Source: Falsibacillus albus
GTDB lineage: Bacteria; Bacillota; Bacilli; Bacillales; DSM-25281
Direction: 5' to 3'
Length of the DNA: 64,000 bases
Assembly: GCF_003668575.1 (NCBI RefSeq)
Contig: NZ_RCVZ01000002.1
Location: forward strand, 186,001 to 250,000
Part shown: piece by piece, positions 35,220-44,584 of the stretch
Layout: each line of letters begins with the position of its first letter
How positions within the stretch are numbered: the stretch's first letter is position 1
The notes under the pieces: model-generated
What the model saw: only the letters and a program-made list of their open reading frames with translations
The model's database searches: none
Told to the model about the DNA's origin: nothing
Translations under genes and position numbers: made by a program

Positions 35220-36764
35220 TCAAGATTGAAGAACATGATCCTTCAAAGCTCTTCTCAATATTTTTCCGGTTGTATTTTTTGGCAATTCCTCAATGAAATC
35301 GATGGTACTCGGAAGCTTATATTTAGCCAAGTATTTCGTGCAGTATTCCATTAATGCTTTTTCCGAAAGATCCGGGTCGCGTTTAACGACAAAGCATTTG
35401 ACAGCTTCCCCCATATTTGGATCGGGGACCCCGACAACTGCTGCCTCCACTACATCCGGATGGCCATAGAGCACTTCTTCCACTTCACGCGGGTATACGT
35501 TGTAGCCACCTACGATGATCATATCCTTCTTCCGATCAACGATATAGAAATAACCTTCTTCATCCATCTTGGCTAGATCGCCTGTGTACAACCAACCATT
35601 TTTAATTGTCGCTTCCGTTTCTTCGGGCATTTTATAATAGCCCTTCATCACATTGGGACCTCTGACGATCAATTCACCAACTTCTCCGACCGGCACTTCC
35701 TCCCCGAGTTCATTGACGACCTTGTTTTCGGTGTTCATGATCGAAGTTCCGATCGAGCCAGGTTTTCTTGGCCTGTCCAAAGGATTGAATGTCGTGACAG
35801 GGGATGCTTCCGATAAACCATAGCCTTCGGAAACAACGACATTGAATTTTTGTTCAAAATTCTTCAATAATGCCACCGGCAGTGAGGCTCCACCCGAGAT
35901 ACAAAGTCTCAGAGATTTTAATTTTTCCGGATCGCCTTCCGGAAATTGATAAAGAAAGTTGTACATGGTCGGAACACCGGCAAATACCGTCGCTTCAAAT
36001 TTTTGTGATAGCCTGAAAATCTCTCCAGGACTGAATTTTGGTACAATCAGAAGCGTCGCCCCGCTGATCAATGGGGCATTCAAAACAACCGTTAAGCAAA
36101 AAACATGAAACATCGGCAAGGTGGTCACTACGCGGTCTGTATCATTCATCTTCAAATAAGCACCTACATCGCGGGCATTGGAATATAGATTGCGATGAGT
36201 CAGCATTGCTCCTTTTGGCTTACCGGTTGTTCCTGATGTATAAAGAATGACTGCTACATCCTCTTCATTAAGCTCAGGGTGGTTAAAATCCAGAGACCCT
36301 GATTCAATCACACTTGTAAACGATTTCATTTTTGGGTGTGCTTGAACGACATCTTCTAAGTTCACATCAGGTTTTGTCGGGCACACGACAAAACTTTTAA
36401 TCCCTGGGAGCAGATTTGCCACTTTCCCTGCCAATGGAGCCATTAAATCCAGAGCGACAACTGCCTTCACATCTCCATCCTGCAATATGTAGCCTATTTC
36501 CTCCTGGGTGTAGATCGGATTTATCGGAATGACTGTTGCGCCAAGTCTCAGAGCACCATAGAAAGCAATGACAAAATGCGGTGAGTTCCCCAATAAAAGC
36601 GCAATATGATCCCCTTTTTGCACACCAAGCCTTTCCAAACCACTTGCAAACTTCGTTACAGCTGCATCAAGTTCGCCGTATGAAGTTGCCTGATCAAGGA
36701 AATAAAAGGCTGGCTTGCCGGCATGAACTTTTGCCGTTTCGTTTAACCGTGAAGATAAATTCAT
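35220..36764 (-). CDS. lcfB: Long-chain fatty-acid-CoA ligase LcfB
   Basis: 514 residues (B. subtilis LcfB is 513). The ATP site is [14 protein letters not shown] (about residue 172), followed by [46 protein letters not shown] and [12 protein letters not shown] with the catalytic Lys. It activates long-chain fatty acids for beta-oxidation. ATG 36764 follows GGAGGGAGAAA. A perfect FadR operator lies 60 bp upstream (36824-36841), which is known for lcfB in B. subtilis. Confidence 0.94.
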   Translation of the reverse strand: MNLSSRLNETAKVHAGKPAFYFLDQATSYGELDAAVTKFASGLERLGVQKGDHIALLLGNSPHFVIAFYGALRLGATVIPINPIYTQEEIGYILQDGDVKAVVALDLMAPLAGKVANLLPGIKSFVVCPTKPDVNLEDVVQAHPKMKSFTSVIESGSLDFNHPELNEEDVAVILYTSGTTGKPKGAMLTHRNLYSNARDVGAYLKMNDTDRVVTTLPMFHVFCLTVVLNAPLISGATLLIVPKFSPGEIFRLSQKFEATVFAGVPTMYNFLYQFPEGDPEKLKSLRLCISGGASLPVALLKNFEQKFNVVVSEGYGLSEASPVTTFNPLDRPRKPGSIGTSIMNTENKVVNELGEEVPVGEVGELIVRGPNVMKGYYKMPEETEATIKNGWLYTGDLAKMDEEGYFYIVDRKKDMIIVGGYNVYPREVEEVLYGHPDVVEAAVVGVPDPNMGEAVKCFVVKRDPDLSEKALMEYCTKYLAKYKLPSTIDFIEELPKNTTGKILRRALKDHVLQS

Positions 36765-36823
36765 TTTCTCCCTCCTTCAAAAAGGTGAATGATTGATCCT
36801 ATGGTGAACGGAAACCTCTAAGC

Positions 36824-36841
36824 TGAATGAATAATCATTCA
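36824..36841. promoter_or_regulatory. FadR operator of lcfB
   Basis: TGAATGAATAATCATTCA is a perfect 18-bp palindrome matching the FadR (YsiA) box TGAATGAMTANTCATTCA. FadR represses fatty-acid degradation genes and is released by long-chain acyl-CoA, which fits the adjacent acyl-CoA ligase gene. Confidence 0.9.
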
Positions 36842-36954
36842 TTTTATATTTTTTAATTTTCAAAATATATTATATAAAAAGAATATTATTCTTTCAAGTT
36901 GTTGATACCTAAATACCTAATAGTAAACTATTATTTTAGCAAGATAATGTAATC

Positions 36955-36982
36955 AGTGCCTGGCACCGAGGTGCCAGGCACT
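36955..36982. repeat. Head-to-head GTGCCTGGCAC palindrome
   Basis: AGTGCCTGGCACC (36955-36967) and its complement GGTGCCAGGCACT (36970-36982) form a 13-bp stem with a 2-bp loop. Same family as the pair at 20181-20262. It sits between the divergent lcfB and MFS genes. Confidence 0.85.
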
Positions 36983-37024
36983 GCAGTCTTGATTGACCAT
37001 CCATTAAATGTATGTATTTTCCCC

Positions 37025-37075
37025 TTGTCACCACTCATTTAAAAGGTTACTATCTTAGTAGTAACCTTTTAAATG
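37025..37075 (+). promoter_or_regulatory. Promoter overlapped by a 17-bp palindromic operator
   Basis: TTGTCA (37025-37030), a 17-bp spacer and TACTAT (37048-37053) form a SigA promoter. A perfect 17-bp inverted repeat (37036-37052 with 37059-37075, core GGTTACTA..TAGTAACC) covers the -10 and the transcript start. TTACTA-N6-TAGTAA resembles operators of the HxlR/DUF24 (YodB, CatR, YtcD-type) repressors. No such regulator is in the window. Confidence 0.7.
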
Positions 37076-37096
37076 GATAAAGGAGTTGTGAAACCT

Positions 37097-38263
37097 TTGA
37101 ATTATAAAATCTATATTTTAACGGTGGTTGCGTTTGTAGCCGGTATGGTGGAATTGATCGTTGGAGGGATCCTTGATTTAGTTGCCGACGGTCTGAATGT
37201 ATCGATCAGTACTGCTGGAGAGCTCATTACGATCTATTCGTTTGTCTTTGCGATTGCATCGCCGATATTATTGGTGGCCACTTCGAAAGTGGAAAGAAAA
37301 GCGTTGTTTCTTTGGACATTGTTCGCATTTTTATGCGGGAATTCATTATCATTTTTCAGCCTGAATTTTACAATGCTATTCATTTCGAGGATGTTGTCCG
37401 CTGCCAGTGGTTCATTGCTGATCGTTCTATGTGTGACGATTGCATCATCGATTGTTAAAGAAGAATTTCGTGCGCGGGCAATCGGGACGATTTTCATGGG
37501 TATCAGCGGATCGCTTGTGCTTGGAGTTCCTCTTGGTCTTGTCATTGGCCATCATTTTGGATGGAGGGGGCCTTTCTTTTTCATTATCATTTTGACCGTG
37601 TTATCGATGATTGGCGTCTTCTTGTTTCTGCAAAAAATTGAGCCAAAGCCCATCATTCCATTACGAAAGCAGTTGAGCACTTTAAAAGATTCAAAAATAT
37701 TGTTTGCACAGCTTGCATCATTTTTATTTTTGACCGGTCATTTGACCCTGTACGCTTACCTTACTCCATTTTTACAGGCATCTTTAGGACTGACACCACG
37801 TTGGATTAGTATTTTTTATTTCATCTTTGGGATATCAGCTGTATTCGGAGGAGGTGTCGGTGGATGGTTTGCTGACAAATGGGGAGCGAAGAAAAGCATT
37901 TTATCGATCATTGGCTTGTTCTCTGTCATTTTGTTCTTATTACCGAAGATGACCTTCTCCATCATCATTTTTGTCATTTTTATGATGGTATGGAGCATGC
38001 TCAGCTGGGCAATCACACCTGCCTTGCAAAGCTACTTGATTGAATCTGCCCCCGAAACGGCAGACATCCAGCAGGGATTGAATAATTCAGCCTTGCATTT
38101 CGGGATTGCTCTCGGCTCCATCATAGGCGGGGTTGTCATTGAAGAATCTTCCGTTCTGAACAATGCGTTTGTTGGAGGAGCTTTCATTTTGCTCTCTCTT
38201 CTTTGTGCAGTGATATCCATTACAAGATCATCGATAAATCGCACAAGCCCCAATGAAGTTTAA
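37097..38263 (+). CDS. MFS drug/metabolite efflux transporter
   Basis: 388 residues from TTG 37097; the in-frame ATG 37073 lies within the operator, at the transcript start, and has no ribosome site. AAAGGAG is at 37079-37085, an 11-nt spacing. Twelve hydrophobic segments with DHA1 features: FRARAIGTIFMGISGSLVLGVPLG in segment 5 and GGWFADKWGAKK in the loop before segment 8. It resembles the YtbD/YdhP/NepI group of proton-coupled exporters. B. subtilis ytbD is controlled by an HxlR regulator (YtcD), in line with the operator seen here. The substrate is unknown. Confidence 0.85.
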   Translation: MNYKIYILTVVAFVAGMVELIVGGILDLVADGLNVSISTAGELITIYSFVFAIASPILLVATSKVERKALFLWTLFAFLCGNSLSFFSLNFTMLFISRMLSAASGSLLIVLCVTIASSIVKEEFRARAIGTIFMGISGSLVLGVPLGLVIGHHFGWRGPFFFIIILTVLSMIGVFLFLQKIEPKPIIPLRKQLSTLKDSKILFAQLASFLFLTGHLTLYAYLTPFLQASLGLTPRWISIFYFIFGISAVFGGGVGGWFADKWGAKKSILSIIGLFSVILFLLPKMTFSIIIFVIFMMVWSMLSWAITPALQSYLIESAPETADIQQGLNNSALHFGIALGSIIGGVVIEESSVLNNAFVGGAFILLSLLCAVISITRSSINRTSPNEV

Positions 38264-38371
38264 TAATACATTCGATTCGCATAAGGTTGGGACATAACTA
38301 AATCACATTAATCAAAAGGTAAAAAATATCAAGATAACTCATACTTTTAGGATCTGTAATTACACAGCTAA

Positions 38372-38451
38372 TGATTTCCGCGCAAGACTTCGCTTTCCGC
38401 TGGGCGGGCGGTGAGCCCGCCGGAGTCTTCGTCTTGCACTCCAATCAACAG
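38372..38451. repeat. Palindromic intergenic element, copy R2
   Basis: About 80 bp from TGATTTCCGCGCAAGACTT to CTTGCACTCCAATCAACAG, with inverted ends and an inner GGGCGGGC/GCCCGCC hairpin. Same family as R1. It fills the gap between the MFS gene and the terminator at 38495. Confidence 0.8.
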
Positions 38452-38494
38452 CAAGAATAAACTGAATGTAACCAACACGCTTTATCAATAGCTA

Positions 38495-38555
38495 TAAAAA
38501 ATCCGTACTGATTCGAATTCTAATAAAAGAATTTGTATCAGTACGGATTTTTTTC
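38495..38555 (-). terminator. Terminator of the TrmB-family gene
   Basis: AAAATCCGTACTGA (about 38498-38512) pairs with TCAGTACGGATTTT (38538-38551) with a 25-nt loop and T-runs on both sides. It lies 23 bp past the TrmB gene stop on the minus strand. Confidence 0.8.
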
Positions 38556-38577
38556 GACTAAAACTTTTTCCCGTCCT

Positions 38578-39336
38578 TCAATAGCGCAGCCTCATCAGGA
38601 GCTGTTTGATATCTTCATCCTTCATGAGGGTGTCTTCATACTTTTTCGTGATTTCGGTTAAGGCGACATCGTGATAGAAGAATTCGGCAAAAAATTTGAC
38701 GATTGGTTTTGATTTTGTTTTCATCGCTTGCCAGGATTCATTTTCAACCCCTGCAAAAAGGATTTCTTCGTCATCTATGATGATCAGCCGATTTTTTTCC
38801 AGCATACGATGTTCTTCATTCGGAGATAGCACATATAAGTGCTCCAGATTGGCATCGGCTTCCCCTACGATAAGCGCCTCCACTTTTACGCCCGATTTCT
38901 CTTTTTTCTCTAAAATCGGTAAATATTCCTCAATTTCATCGTGCCAAATCGAAATGAGGATGGATTTTTCTGCATGCTCAAGTAATTCCTTTGATTGCGC
39001 CATGATTGAGGAATCGACCTTCAAGCTCCACACCCGATCATCTGCAAAAGATTTTGTTGGTTTGTTTTCTTTCAACTCATCGATATTTTCCTTAAATTCT
39101 GCCGTCAGCTTCTTGATCGCCAAATCCATGGACAATGCCAAATAGAGTTTTTTCTTTTCAGAAACGGAGTCCAGGATCATCCCTTTATCGATCATCCGCG
39201 CAAGGACCTCATAGATCTTCGCTTTCGGAACACCGGAATATTTGACGATCATGGCAGCATCCATCGGCTCACCGCTTGAAATTAAAACTTCATATACCTT
39301 GCTTTCATACTGTGTAAAACCAAATTTTTGCAGCAT
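38578..39336 (-). CDS. TrmB-family transcriptional regulator
   Basis: 252 residues from ATG 39336 (GGGAG 7 nt upstream). The N-terminal winged helix is LQKFGFTQYESKVYEVLISSGEPMDAAMIVKYSGVPKAKIYEVLARM (about residues 2-48), the hallmark of TrmB. The C-terminus is a PLD-like effector domain with KSILISIWHDEIEEYLPIL and RLIIIDDEEILFAG. TrmB members regulate sugar or metabolic genes; the target here is unknown. It stands between lplJ and the MFS gene with its own terminator. Confidence 0.85.
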   Translation of the reverse strand: MLQKFGFTQYESKVYEVLISSGEPMDAAMIVKYSGVPKAKIYEVLARMIDKGMILDSVSEKKKLYLALSMDLAIKKLTAEFKENIDELKENKPTKSFADDRVWSLKVDSSIMAQSKELLEHAEKSILISIWHDEIEEYLPILEKKEKSGVKVEALIVGEADANLEHLYVLSPNEEHRMLEKNRLIIIDDEEILFAGVENESWQAMKTKSKPIVKFFAEFFYHDVALTEITKKYEDTLMKDEDIKQLLMRLRY

Positions 39337-39416
39337 ATGCCCACTCCCATAGCTCACTTTTTCTCGACTACAATTTTACCATATGAATCAGAGAGCAGCT
39401 GCCCGAAAGCAATTGC

Positions 39417-40406
39417 TTACCAGAGCAGGTCGATAAACGCTTCCTTATCCACGTTTCCAAAATAGTGTTTTACCTCAACCGGTTCCAATGCTTTTTCTAT
39501 TTCGGCTTTTTCGTATCGAATCCCTTTTAGCTTATCTTCAATGTCGGCAACATCACCGACGCCAAAGAAATCCCCATAGATTTTACAATTTTCGATCAAC
39601 CCCTTATTCACTTCAAGCCTGACATCAATCTGTCCGACTGGAAAACGATGAGAATGCTGCAGGTTGAATTTAGGGGACTTTCCATAATTCCAATCCCAGT
39701 TTTGATATCGCTCCTTCGAGATTTCATGGATTTTTTCCCAATCCTTTTCTGTCAAATGGTATTGCGGTACAGGTTCTTTGCCATCAAAAATAAATTGAAG
39801 CAGGAGGCTCCTGAACTCTTCGATTAACACTTTTTTCTCCAGGAATTCAGAAATATTGGCAACGCGGCTTCTGATGGACTTAATCCCCTTTGATTCAATT
39901 TTATCCTTCCTTACCTTCAAAGCAGAAACAACATGATCCATCTCTGAATCAAATAGAAGTGTGCCATGGCTGAACATCCGGCCCCTTGTAGAAAATTGAG
40001 CATTACCGGAGATTTTTCTTCCCTCCGCCAATAAGTCATTGCGTCCGCTCAATTCTGCATTCACGCCCAATTTCCTTAATGCCTGGACGACCGGCTCCGT
40101 GAATTTTTGGAAATTATGAAAGCTATCGCCGTCATCTTTTGTGATGAAGCTGAAATTCAAATTCCCCAGATCATGATATACGGCGCCTCCGCCAGAAAGC
40201 CTTCTGACAACGGTAATATTATTTTTTTCCACATAATCAGTATTGATCTCTTCTATCGTATTTTGATTTTTTCCAATGATGATGGAAGGCTTGTTTATGT
40301 AAAATAATAAATAAGTTTCATTGATGTCCAAATGCTTTAACGCATATTCCTCTATAGCCAAATTGATCCGTGGATCCGTAATGCCTTCATTGTCAATGAA
40401 CAACAT
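39417..40406 (-). CDS. lplJ: Lipoate-protein ligase LplJ
   Basis: 329 residues with RRLSGGGAVYHDLGNLNFSF (lipoate-binding loop), GRKISGNAQ containing the catalytic Lys and the SHGTLLFD strand. It attaches free lipoate to E2 and GcvH proteins through lipoyl-AMP. The C-terminal accessory domain is present (WDWNYGKSPKFNLQ). ATG 40406 is preceded by GGAGGAATAGGAT. B. subtilis LplJ is 331 residues and lies beside yhfI, as here. Confidence 0.95.
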   Translation of the reverse strand: MLFIDNEGITDPRINLAIEEYALKHLDINETYLLFYINKPSIIIGKNQNTIEEINTDYVEKNNITVVRRLSGGGAVYHDLGNLNFSFITKDDGDSFHNFQKFTEPVVQALRKLGVNAELSGRNDLLAEGRKISGNAQFSTRGRMFSHGTLLFDSEMDHVVSALKVRKDKIESKGIKSIRSRVANISEFLEKKVLIEEFRSLLLQFIFDGKEPVPQYHLTEKDWEKIHEISKERYQNWDWNYGKSPKFNLQHSHRFPVGQIDVRLEVNKGLIENCKIYGDFFGVGDVADIEDKLKGIRYEKAEIEKALEPVEVKHYFGNVDKEAFIDLLW

Positions 40407-40428
40407 ATCCTATTCCTCCATTCCCAAT

Positions 40429-41163
40429 TCAAACCTCAAGTATCAGCCCTTTTTCAGCCAATTGTACAGGGCCTTTATAAATACTTCCTGCCTCTTTGGA
40501 AAGTTGTGTAATATCGCCGAAATGCGGAAGATGTGTCAATATCAGCCGTGATGAACCTGATTCTTTTGCCAGCCGGCCTGCATCCAGGCTTGTCATATGG
40601 CCTGCTCCTGAACCGTCCATATCCCCATAAAAGTTGCATTCACAGAGAAGGACGTCCGCCCCTTCCGCAAATGGAACGAACTCTTCCAAAAATGCCGAAT
40701 CCGCTGTATATACCAACGACTTACCATCGACTTCCATTCTCATTGCATAGCAGGGAACAGGATGCTTTGTTTTTAGGAAACGAATTGAAAAAGGGCCGAC
40801 GTTCAAAGTTCCCTCTGGATTATAGGCGCATCCCTTTGTAATATCTTTATAATTCAACATGTCGAATCCCTGCAAATCTTCATTATGCGCATAAATGGGC
40901 AGCGTCCCATGTGTCTTTCCCAGAAATTTTTGAATAAGCAGTGCATGCTGGAGGACGCCTATGTCGGCAGTATGATCCGGATGGTAGTGAGAAAGGATGA
41001 CAGCATCTAATTCTTCCGGAACCAAGTAATTTTGCAGCTGTGATAGAACAGCACTCCCGCAGTCCAGCAACATGTGAAAACCATTATGTGATAACAGGTA
41101 TCCTGAGCTCGCTTCATTCTGCTTAGGATAGCCGCCCCATTGACCAATGACTGTTAACTTCAA
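40429..41163 (-). CDS. yhfI: Metallo-beta-lactamase fold hydrolase YhfI
   Basis: 244 residues from TTG 41163 (GGAGGG upstream). Motifs HYHPDH (about residue 60), TADSAF, GHMTSLDAG and THLPHF are those of the RNase Z/lactonase-like MBL subgroup. It binds two metal ions; the substrate is unknown. It is 22 bp upstream of lplJ on the same strand, matching the B. subtilis yhfI-lplJ order. Confidence 0.88.
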   Translation of the reverse strand: MKLTVIGQWGGYPKQNEASSGYLLSHNGFHMLLDCGSAVLSQLQNYLVPEELDAVILSHYHPDHTADIGVLQHALLIQKFLGKTHGTLPIYAHNEDLQGFDMLNYKDITKGCAYNPEGTLNVGPFSIRFLKTKHPVPCYAMRMEVDGKSLVYTADSAFLEEFVPFAEGADVLLCECNFYGDMDGSGAGHMTSLDAGRLAKESGSSRLILTHLPHFGDITQLSKEAGSIYKGPVQLAEKGLILEV

Positions 41164-41358
41164 TATGAGCCCTCCTTATTTTCTTCTATTTTAACTGAAA
41201 GGTCCGTACATTTCCTCTCTTACGCGTGTCAATATGCCTATTTTTTCTTCAATACATAAAAACATACCAATATCATTGACGAGAATAGTTCTGTTATAAT
41301 ACAATATAATAAATAAAAACACAGTTCTATAACAAAAAAATGACGGAGGTTGATGGAA

Positions 41359-41493
41359 ATGCTTCATAATGTTGTTGAATTCTTTAAAAATCTACCGGCA
41401 AAACACTGTTCAGAATGTGGGGAGCAAATTAACGAGCAGCATGAGTGCTACGGAAACAAATGTGATAAATGCATGGGAGTCAACGAGTTGTAA
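41359..41493 (+). CDS. yhfH: YhfH-family small zinc-binding protein
   Basis: A 44-residue gene starting at ATG 41359, with CGGAGGT 8 nt upstream (ATG 41353 is only 2 nt from it). The protein starts MLHNVVEFFKNLPAKHCSEC and has four cysteines in two pairs, CSECGEQI and CDKC, with HECYGNKC between, as in B. subtilis YhfH. It is divergent from yhfI, the same pairing as in B. subtilis. Function is unknown; zinc binding is inferred. The upstream region 41270-41340 has candidate boxes TTGACG and TACAAT. Confidence 0.82.
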   Translation: MLHNVVEFFKNLPAKHCSECGEQINEQHECYGNKCDKCMGVNEL

Positions 41494-41529
41494 AAAATCC
41501 CCCTAGGAAAGCGAATATGATGATTTCAT

Positions 41530-41573
41530 GAGGCGTGTCGAAGTGTCCGGAACACTTTGTCAGCCTCTTTTTT
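41530..41573 (+). terminator. Terminator of yhfH
   Basis: GAGGC (41530-41534) pairs with GCCTC (41563-41567), with an inner AAGTGT/ACACTT stem, and is followed by TTTTTT. Confidence 0.8.
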
Positions 41574-41676
41574 CTTCCTCATTTATGAAATTTTAAAGAA
41601 CATTCCCAATATAACACTGTTCTTCCTTGCAATTGGTTTATAATATAGACGGAAATCAATAAAGGGGGTACATATA

Positions 41677-42249
41677 TTGAAAACGCTCCGACATTCATTT
41701 TTTATTATTGGAATTATCATGCTGCTGATGGCTGCCGGCTGTTCCTCCAAGGAAAAAGGAACGCCTTTGAAGGATTTCAAATTTACGGACGAAAACAATC
41801 AAGCTTTCGGATTGAAGGACATGAAAGGGAAAGTTTGGATCACGGATTTCGTGTTTACCAGCTGCACTTCGGTTTGTCCGCCGATGACTCATAATATGAG
41901 CGAGCTGCAGAAAATGGTGAAGAAGGAAGGCCTTAAGGACGTGGGCTTCGTTTCCTTCAGCGTCGATCCTACCGTCGATACACCGCAAGGATTGAAAGAA
42001 TACGCTGCTAAATACGATGCTGATCTTGCCACTTGGCATTTTCTCACTGGCTATTCCCAGGACAAGATCCAAGATTTCGCCTTGGATAATTTCCAAGCAT
42101 TGGTCAAGAAGCCAAAAAATGATGATCAAGTCATCCATGGTACATCCTTTTACCTCATCAACAAAAATGGTGAACGCGTGAAAAGCTACAGTGGTGTAAA
42201 GGATGTTCCATTTGATCAAATCATCAAAGACATTAAAGATCAAGAATAA
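41677..42249 (+). CDS. SCO1/SenC-family lipoprotein
   Basis: 190 residues from TTG 41677 with AAAGGGGGT 7 nt upstream. An N-terminal lipobox (LLMAAGC) tethers a thioredoxin-fold domain. The copper-binding CTSVC is at about residue 66-70 and the third ligand His is in VIHGTSFYLI. SCO proteins deliver copper to the CuA site of cytochrome c oxidase on the outside of the membrane. It is comparable to B. subtilis YpmQ (BsSco), but orthology is uncertain because the location differs. Confidence 0.9.
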   Translation: MKTLRHSFFIIGIIMLLMAAGCSSKEKGTPLKDFKFTDENNQAFGLKDMKGKVWITDFVFTSCTSVCPPMTHNMSELQKMVKKEGLKDVGFVSFSVDPTVDTPQGLKEYAAKYDADLATWHFLTGYSQDKIQDFALDNFQALVKKPKNDDQVIHGTSFYLINKNGERVKSYSGVKDVPFDQIIKDIKDQE

Positions 42250-42251
42250 GA

Positions 42252-42298
42252 AAAGCTCTCCCCAACGGTGTCTCTGACACCTAAGGGAGAGCTTTTTT
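42252..42298. terminator. Bidirectional terminator between the SCO gene and yhgE
   Basis: AAAGCTCTCCC (about 42253-42263) pairs with GGGAGAGCTTT (42285-42295) and is followed by TTTTTT. An inner GGTGTC/GACACC stem extends the hairpin. The A-run on the left arm serves the converging yhgE transcript. Confidence 0.88.
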
Positions 42299-42299
42299 A

Positions 42300-44510
42300 T
42301 TATGCCGCTGCTTCCTGGGAAGGGTTCTTCCTTTGGACGCGTATAAATTTAATCACGAAATAGATCATTGTCAATAATAAAAAGCCGATAAAATATACTC
42401 CGAGCATATAAATGTTCGTCCACATGAAATCATAATCCCCGCTTGAAATCACCGCTTTGAAAGCTTGAACCGTGTAGGACATCGGCAGCAAGTAATGGAT
42501 AGGCTGCAGCATTTTCGGTATCGTTTCAAGCGGATAGGTTCCAGCACTGGTCGTTAATTGAAGGATGAGGATGATGACCCCTAGGAACCTTCCTGGATTA
42601 TCGAGCACTGTGACCAGGAATTGAATGATGGCTATGAAAGTTAAGCTTGTTGCAATGGTTGTCAGGAAGAAGAAAGGGACACTTTCCACTTTCAAATTAA
42701 GCCAATTCAGCAAGACGATATCGACAATGACCGACTGCAGGATGCCGACGATGCCAATGACACCGAATTTCCCGATGAACCAGCTGAAGCCGTTTTTCGG
42801 ATTTCCTGCAGGCTCCCGCATTGGGAAGATGATTGACAGCATCAAAGCTCCAACGAATAGACTTAAAGAAATAAAATAAGGAGCAAATCCAGTTCCGTAG
42901 TTAGGTACCTTATTGATTCCATCCTTTTTGACTTTTACCGGTTCGCCCATCATATCGTACGTTTGATCATCGGAGTGGACTGAATTTGCTTTTTCAGCAC
43001 CATCTGCGAGCTTATCATGCAACTCTTCCGATCCCTTTTTAAGATCATCTGTACCGCTGGATAAATCTGCTGATCCGTCAGCAAGCTTTTGCGTTCCATC
43101 GGTCATTTTATTTGATCCGGAAGACAGGTCATTCATTCCTCCTGCCAGCTGGTTGGCCCCCTGTGCCAATTGGTCTGATCCGGACTTTGCTTCCCTCAAT
43201 TTTTGATCGAAGGTTTCCATGCCACCGATAAGTTTATCCTGACCGGCGGACAATGAATTTGCTCCATTGGCCAACTGTGAAGATCCTTGTGCGAGCTGAT
43301 CAAGTCCATTTTTCAATTGTTTCTGTCCTGCATTCAAAGAGTTAAGTTTTGAACTAATGGTTGATGCACCTTCTGAAAGCTGTCCAGCGGAACCATCTAA
43401 ATTCTTCGTTCCATCTGCTAATGACTGGCTGCCATCACTTAGCTTTTTCATAGCCTCTTGCAACTGTGTTTTTTGAGGCTCTGGAAGTGAAGGAAGCATC
43501 GGCTCCAGCTGCTGCTGAAGTGAATTGATTCCATCGTTCAGATCTTGAGCGCCGTTGGCAGCTGCATCGGCTCCAGTTTGAAATTTTTTCAGATTATCGG
43601 ATAATGAAGCAGCTCCATCAGTCAACTGCCCCGTTCCATCGATGATCTTGCCCATTGAGTCATCTGCTTTTTTTACACCAGCTTCGGTTTGGCTTGCACC
43701 ATTAGCCAGCTTATCCGCTCCTGCTTGCGAAGCTTTTGCGCCTTGGACGAGCTGTTGGTGGCCGTCGACGAGTTTTCCTAGCCCGGAAGAGAGATCAGTC
43801 GATCCTTTTGCGACCTCATCAGTACCGGCTTTTAATTTTGAAACACCATTTTCAAATTCAATAGATTTCGAAGCTAATTTTTCAAGGTTATTCTTCAATT
43901 GTGATGCGCCATCAGATAATTTAATCGCACCATTTGCCAATTTCTCAGAACCGTCGCTTGCTTTTGAAAATCCATCGCCAAGCTCTTGAATTTTCTCGAA
44001 TATTTTTTCTGCATAGGTTTTTGTAACTTCCTTGGATAACGAGGCTTTAATATCTTTCATCGCCGATTCACCGATTTGGGATGAGATGAAGTTATATCCC
44101 TGGTTGGGGACATATTTCAACTGGAGCTTCTCGGGATGGTCCTCCAACAGTGTTGTAGCATGTTCGGAAAAGTCGCTTGGAATTTCAACAAGCATATAAT
44201 ATTTCTCTCTCTCAAGTCCCTGATAACCGTTTTCTTTATTAACAAAATGAAATTCGAATTTATCGTTGTCTTTCAAATTGTCGACAAGGTCCTTTCCAAG
44301 CTGAAGGTCATCTCCTTCAAATGCTGCTCCTTTATCTTCATTAACCACGGCTACAGGAAGCCGATCTAAATGACTGTATGGATCCCAAAACGCCCATAAG
44401 TATACACCGCTATACATAATCGGAATAAATAAAATGGCAATCATTGATATTAAGAATTTTGGTTTTGTGAAAATCGCCTTCCATTCAGCCGAAAACATTG
44501 ATTTTTTCAA
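42300..44510 (-). CDS. yhgE: YhgE/Pip-type large membrane protein
   Basis: 736 residues from TTG 44510 (GGGGAGG 7 nt upstream). One membrane segment near the N-terminus (ISMIAILFIPIMYSGVYLW) is followed by a long extracytoplasmic region. From about residue 180 to 520 it is made of repeating L-x-x-G-A/S-x-x-L units of about 7-11 residues, expected to form a long helical stalk. The C-terminus has about five membrane segments of the ABC-2 permease type. Relatives include phage infection protein (Pip) and ESX-secretion proteins (EsaA). It is downstream of the TetR gene yhgD and has its own operator. Confidence 0.92.
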   Translation of the reverse strand: MKKSMFSAEWKAIFTKPKFLISMIAILFIPIMYSGVYLWAFWDPYSHLDRLPVAVVNEDKGAAFEGDDLQLGKDLVDNLKDNDKFEFHFVNKENGYQGLEREKYYMLVEIPSDFSEHATTLLEDHPEKLQLKYVPNQGYNFISSQIGESAMKDIKASLSKEVTKTYAEKIFEKIQELGDGFSKASDGSEKLANGAIKLSDGASQLKNNLEKLASKSIEFENGVSKLKAGTDEVAKGSTDLSSGLGKLVDGHQQLVQGAKASQAGADKLANGASQTEAGVKKADDSMGKIIDGTGQLTDGAASLSDNLKKFQTGADAAANGAQDLNDGINSLQQQLEPMLPSLPEPQKTQLQEAMKKLSDGSQSLADGTKNLDGSAGQLSEGASTISSKLNSLNAGQKQLKNGLDQLAQGSSQLANGANSLSAGQDKLIGGMETFDQKLREAKSGSDQLAQGANQLAGGMNDLSSGSNKMTDGTQKLADGSADLSSGTDDLKKGSEELHDKLADGAEKANSVHSDDQTYDMMGEPVKVKKDGINKVPNYGTGFAPYFISLSLFVGALMLSIIFPMREPAGNPKNGFSWFIGKFGVIGIVGILQSVIVDIVLLNWLNLKVESVPFFFLTTIATSLTFIAIIQFLVTVLDNPGRFLGVIILILQLTTSAGTYPLETIPKMLQPIHYLLPMSYTVQAFKAVISSGDYDFMWTNIYMLGVYFIGFLLLTMIYFVIKFIRVQRKNPSQEAAA

Positions 44511-44533
44511 CTTTAGTCCTCCCCACTATAATT

Positions 44534-44560
44534 AATGACCATTTTGTTCATTTGGTCATT
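44534..44560. promoter_or_regulatory. Probable YhgD operator before yhgE
   Basis: AATGACCA (44534-44541) and TGGTCATT (44553-44560) form an 8-bp inverted repeat with an 11-bp spacer, 23 bp upstream of the yhgE start. The TGACC half-site recurs upstream of the TetR gene yhgD at 45174-45204. Confidence 0.65.
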
Positions 44561-44584
44561 TTATGGCAAAAAAATTCAGGATCA

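Noticed and set aside
41695-42243. 182-codon open frame antisense to the SCO1 gene
   Set aside because: It mirrors the coding frame of an intact SCO1-family lipoprotein and has no independent support.
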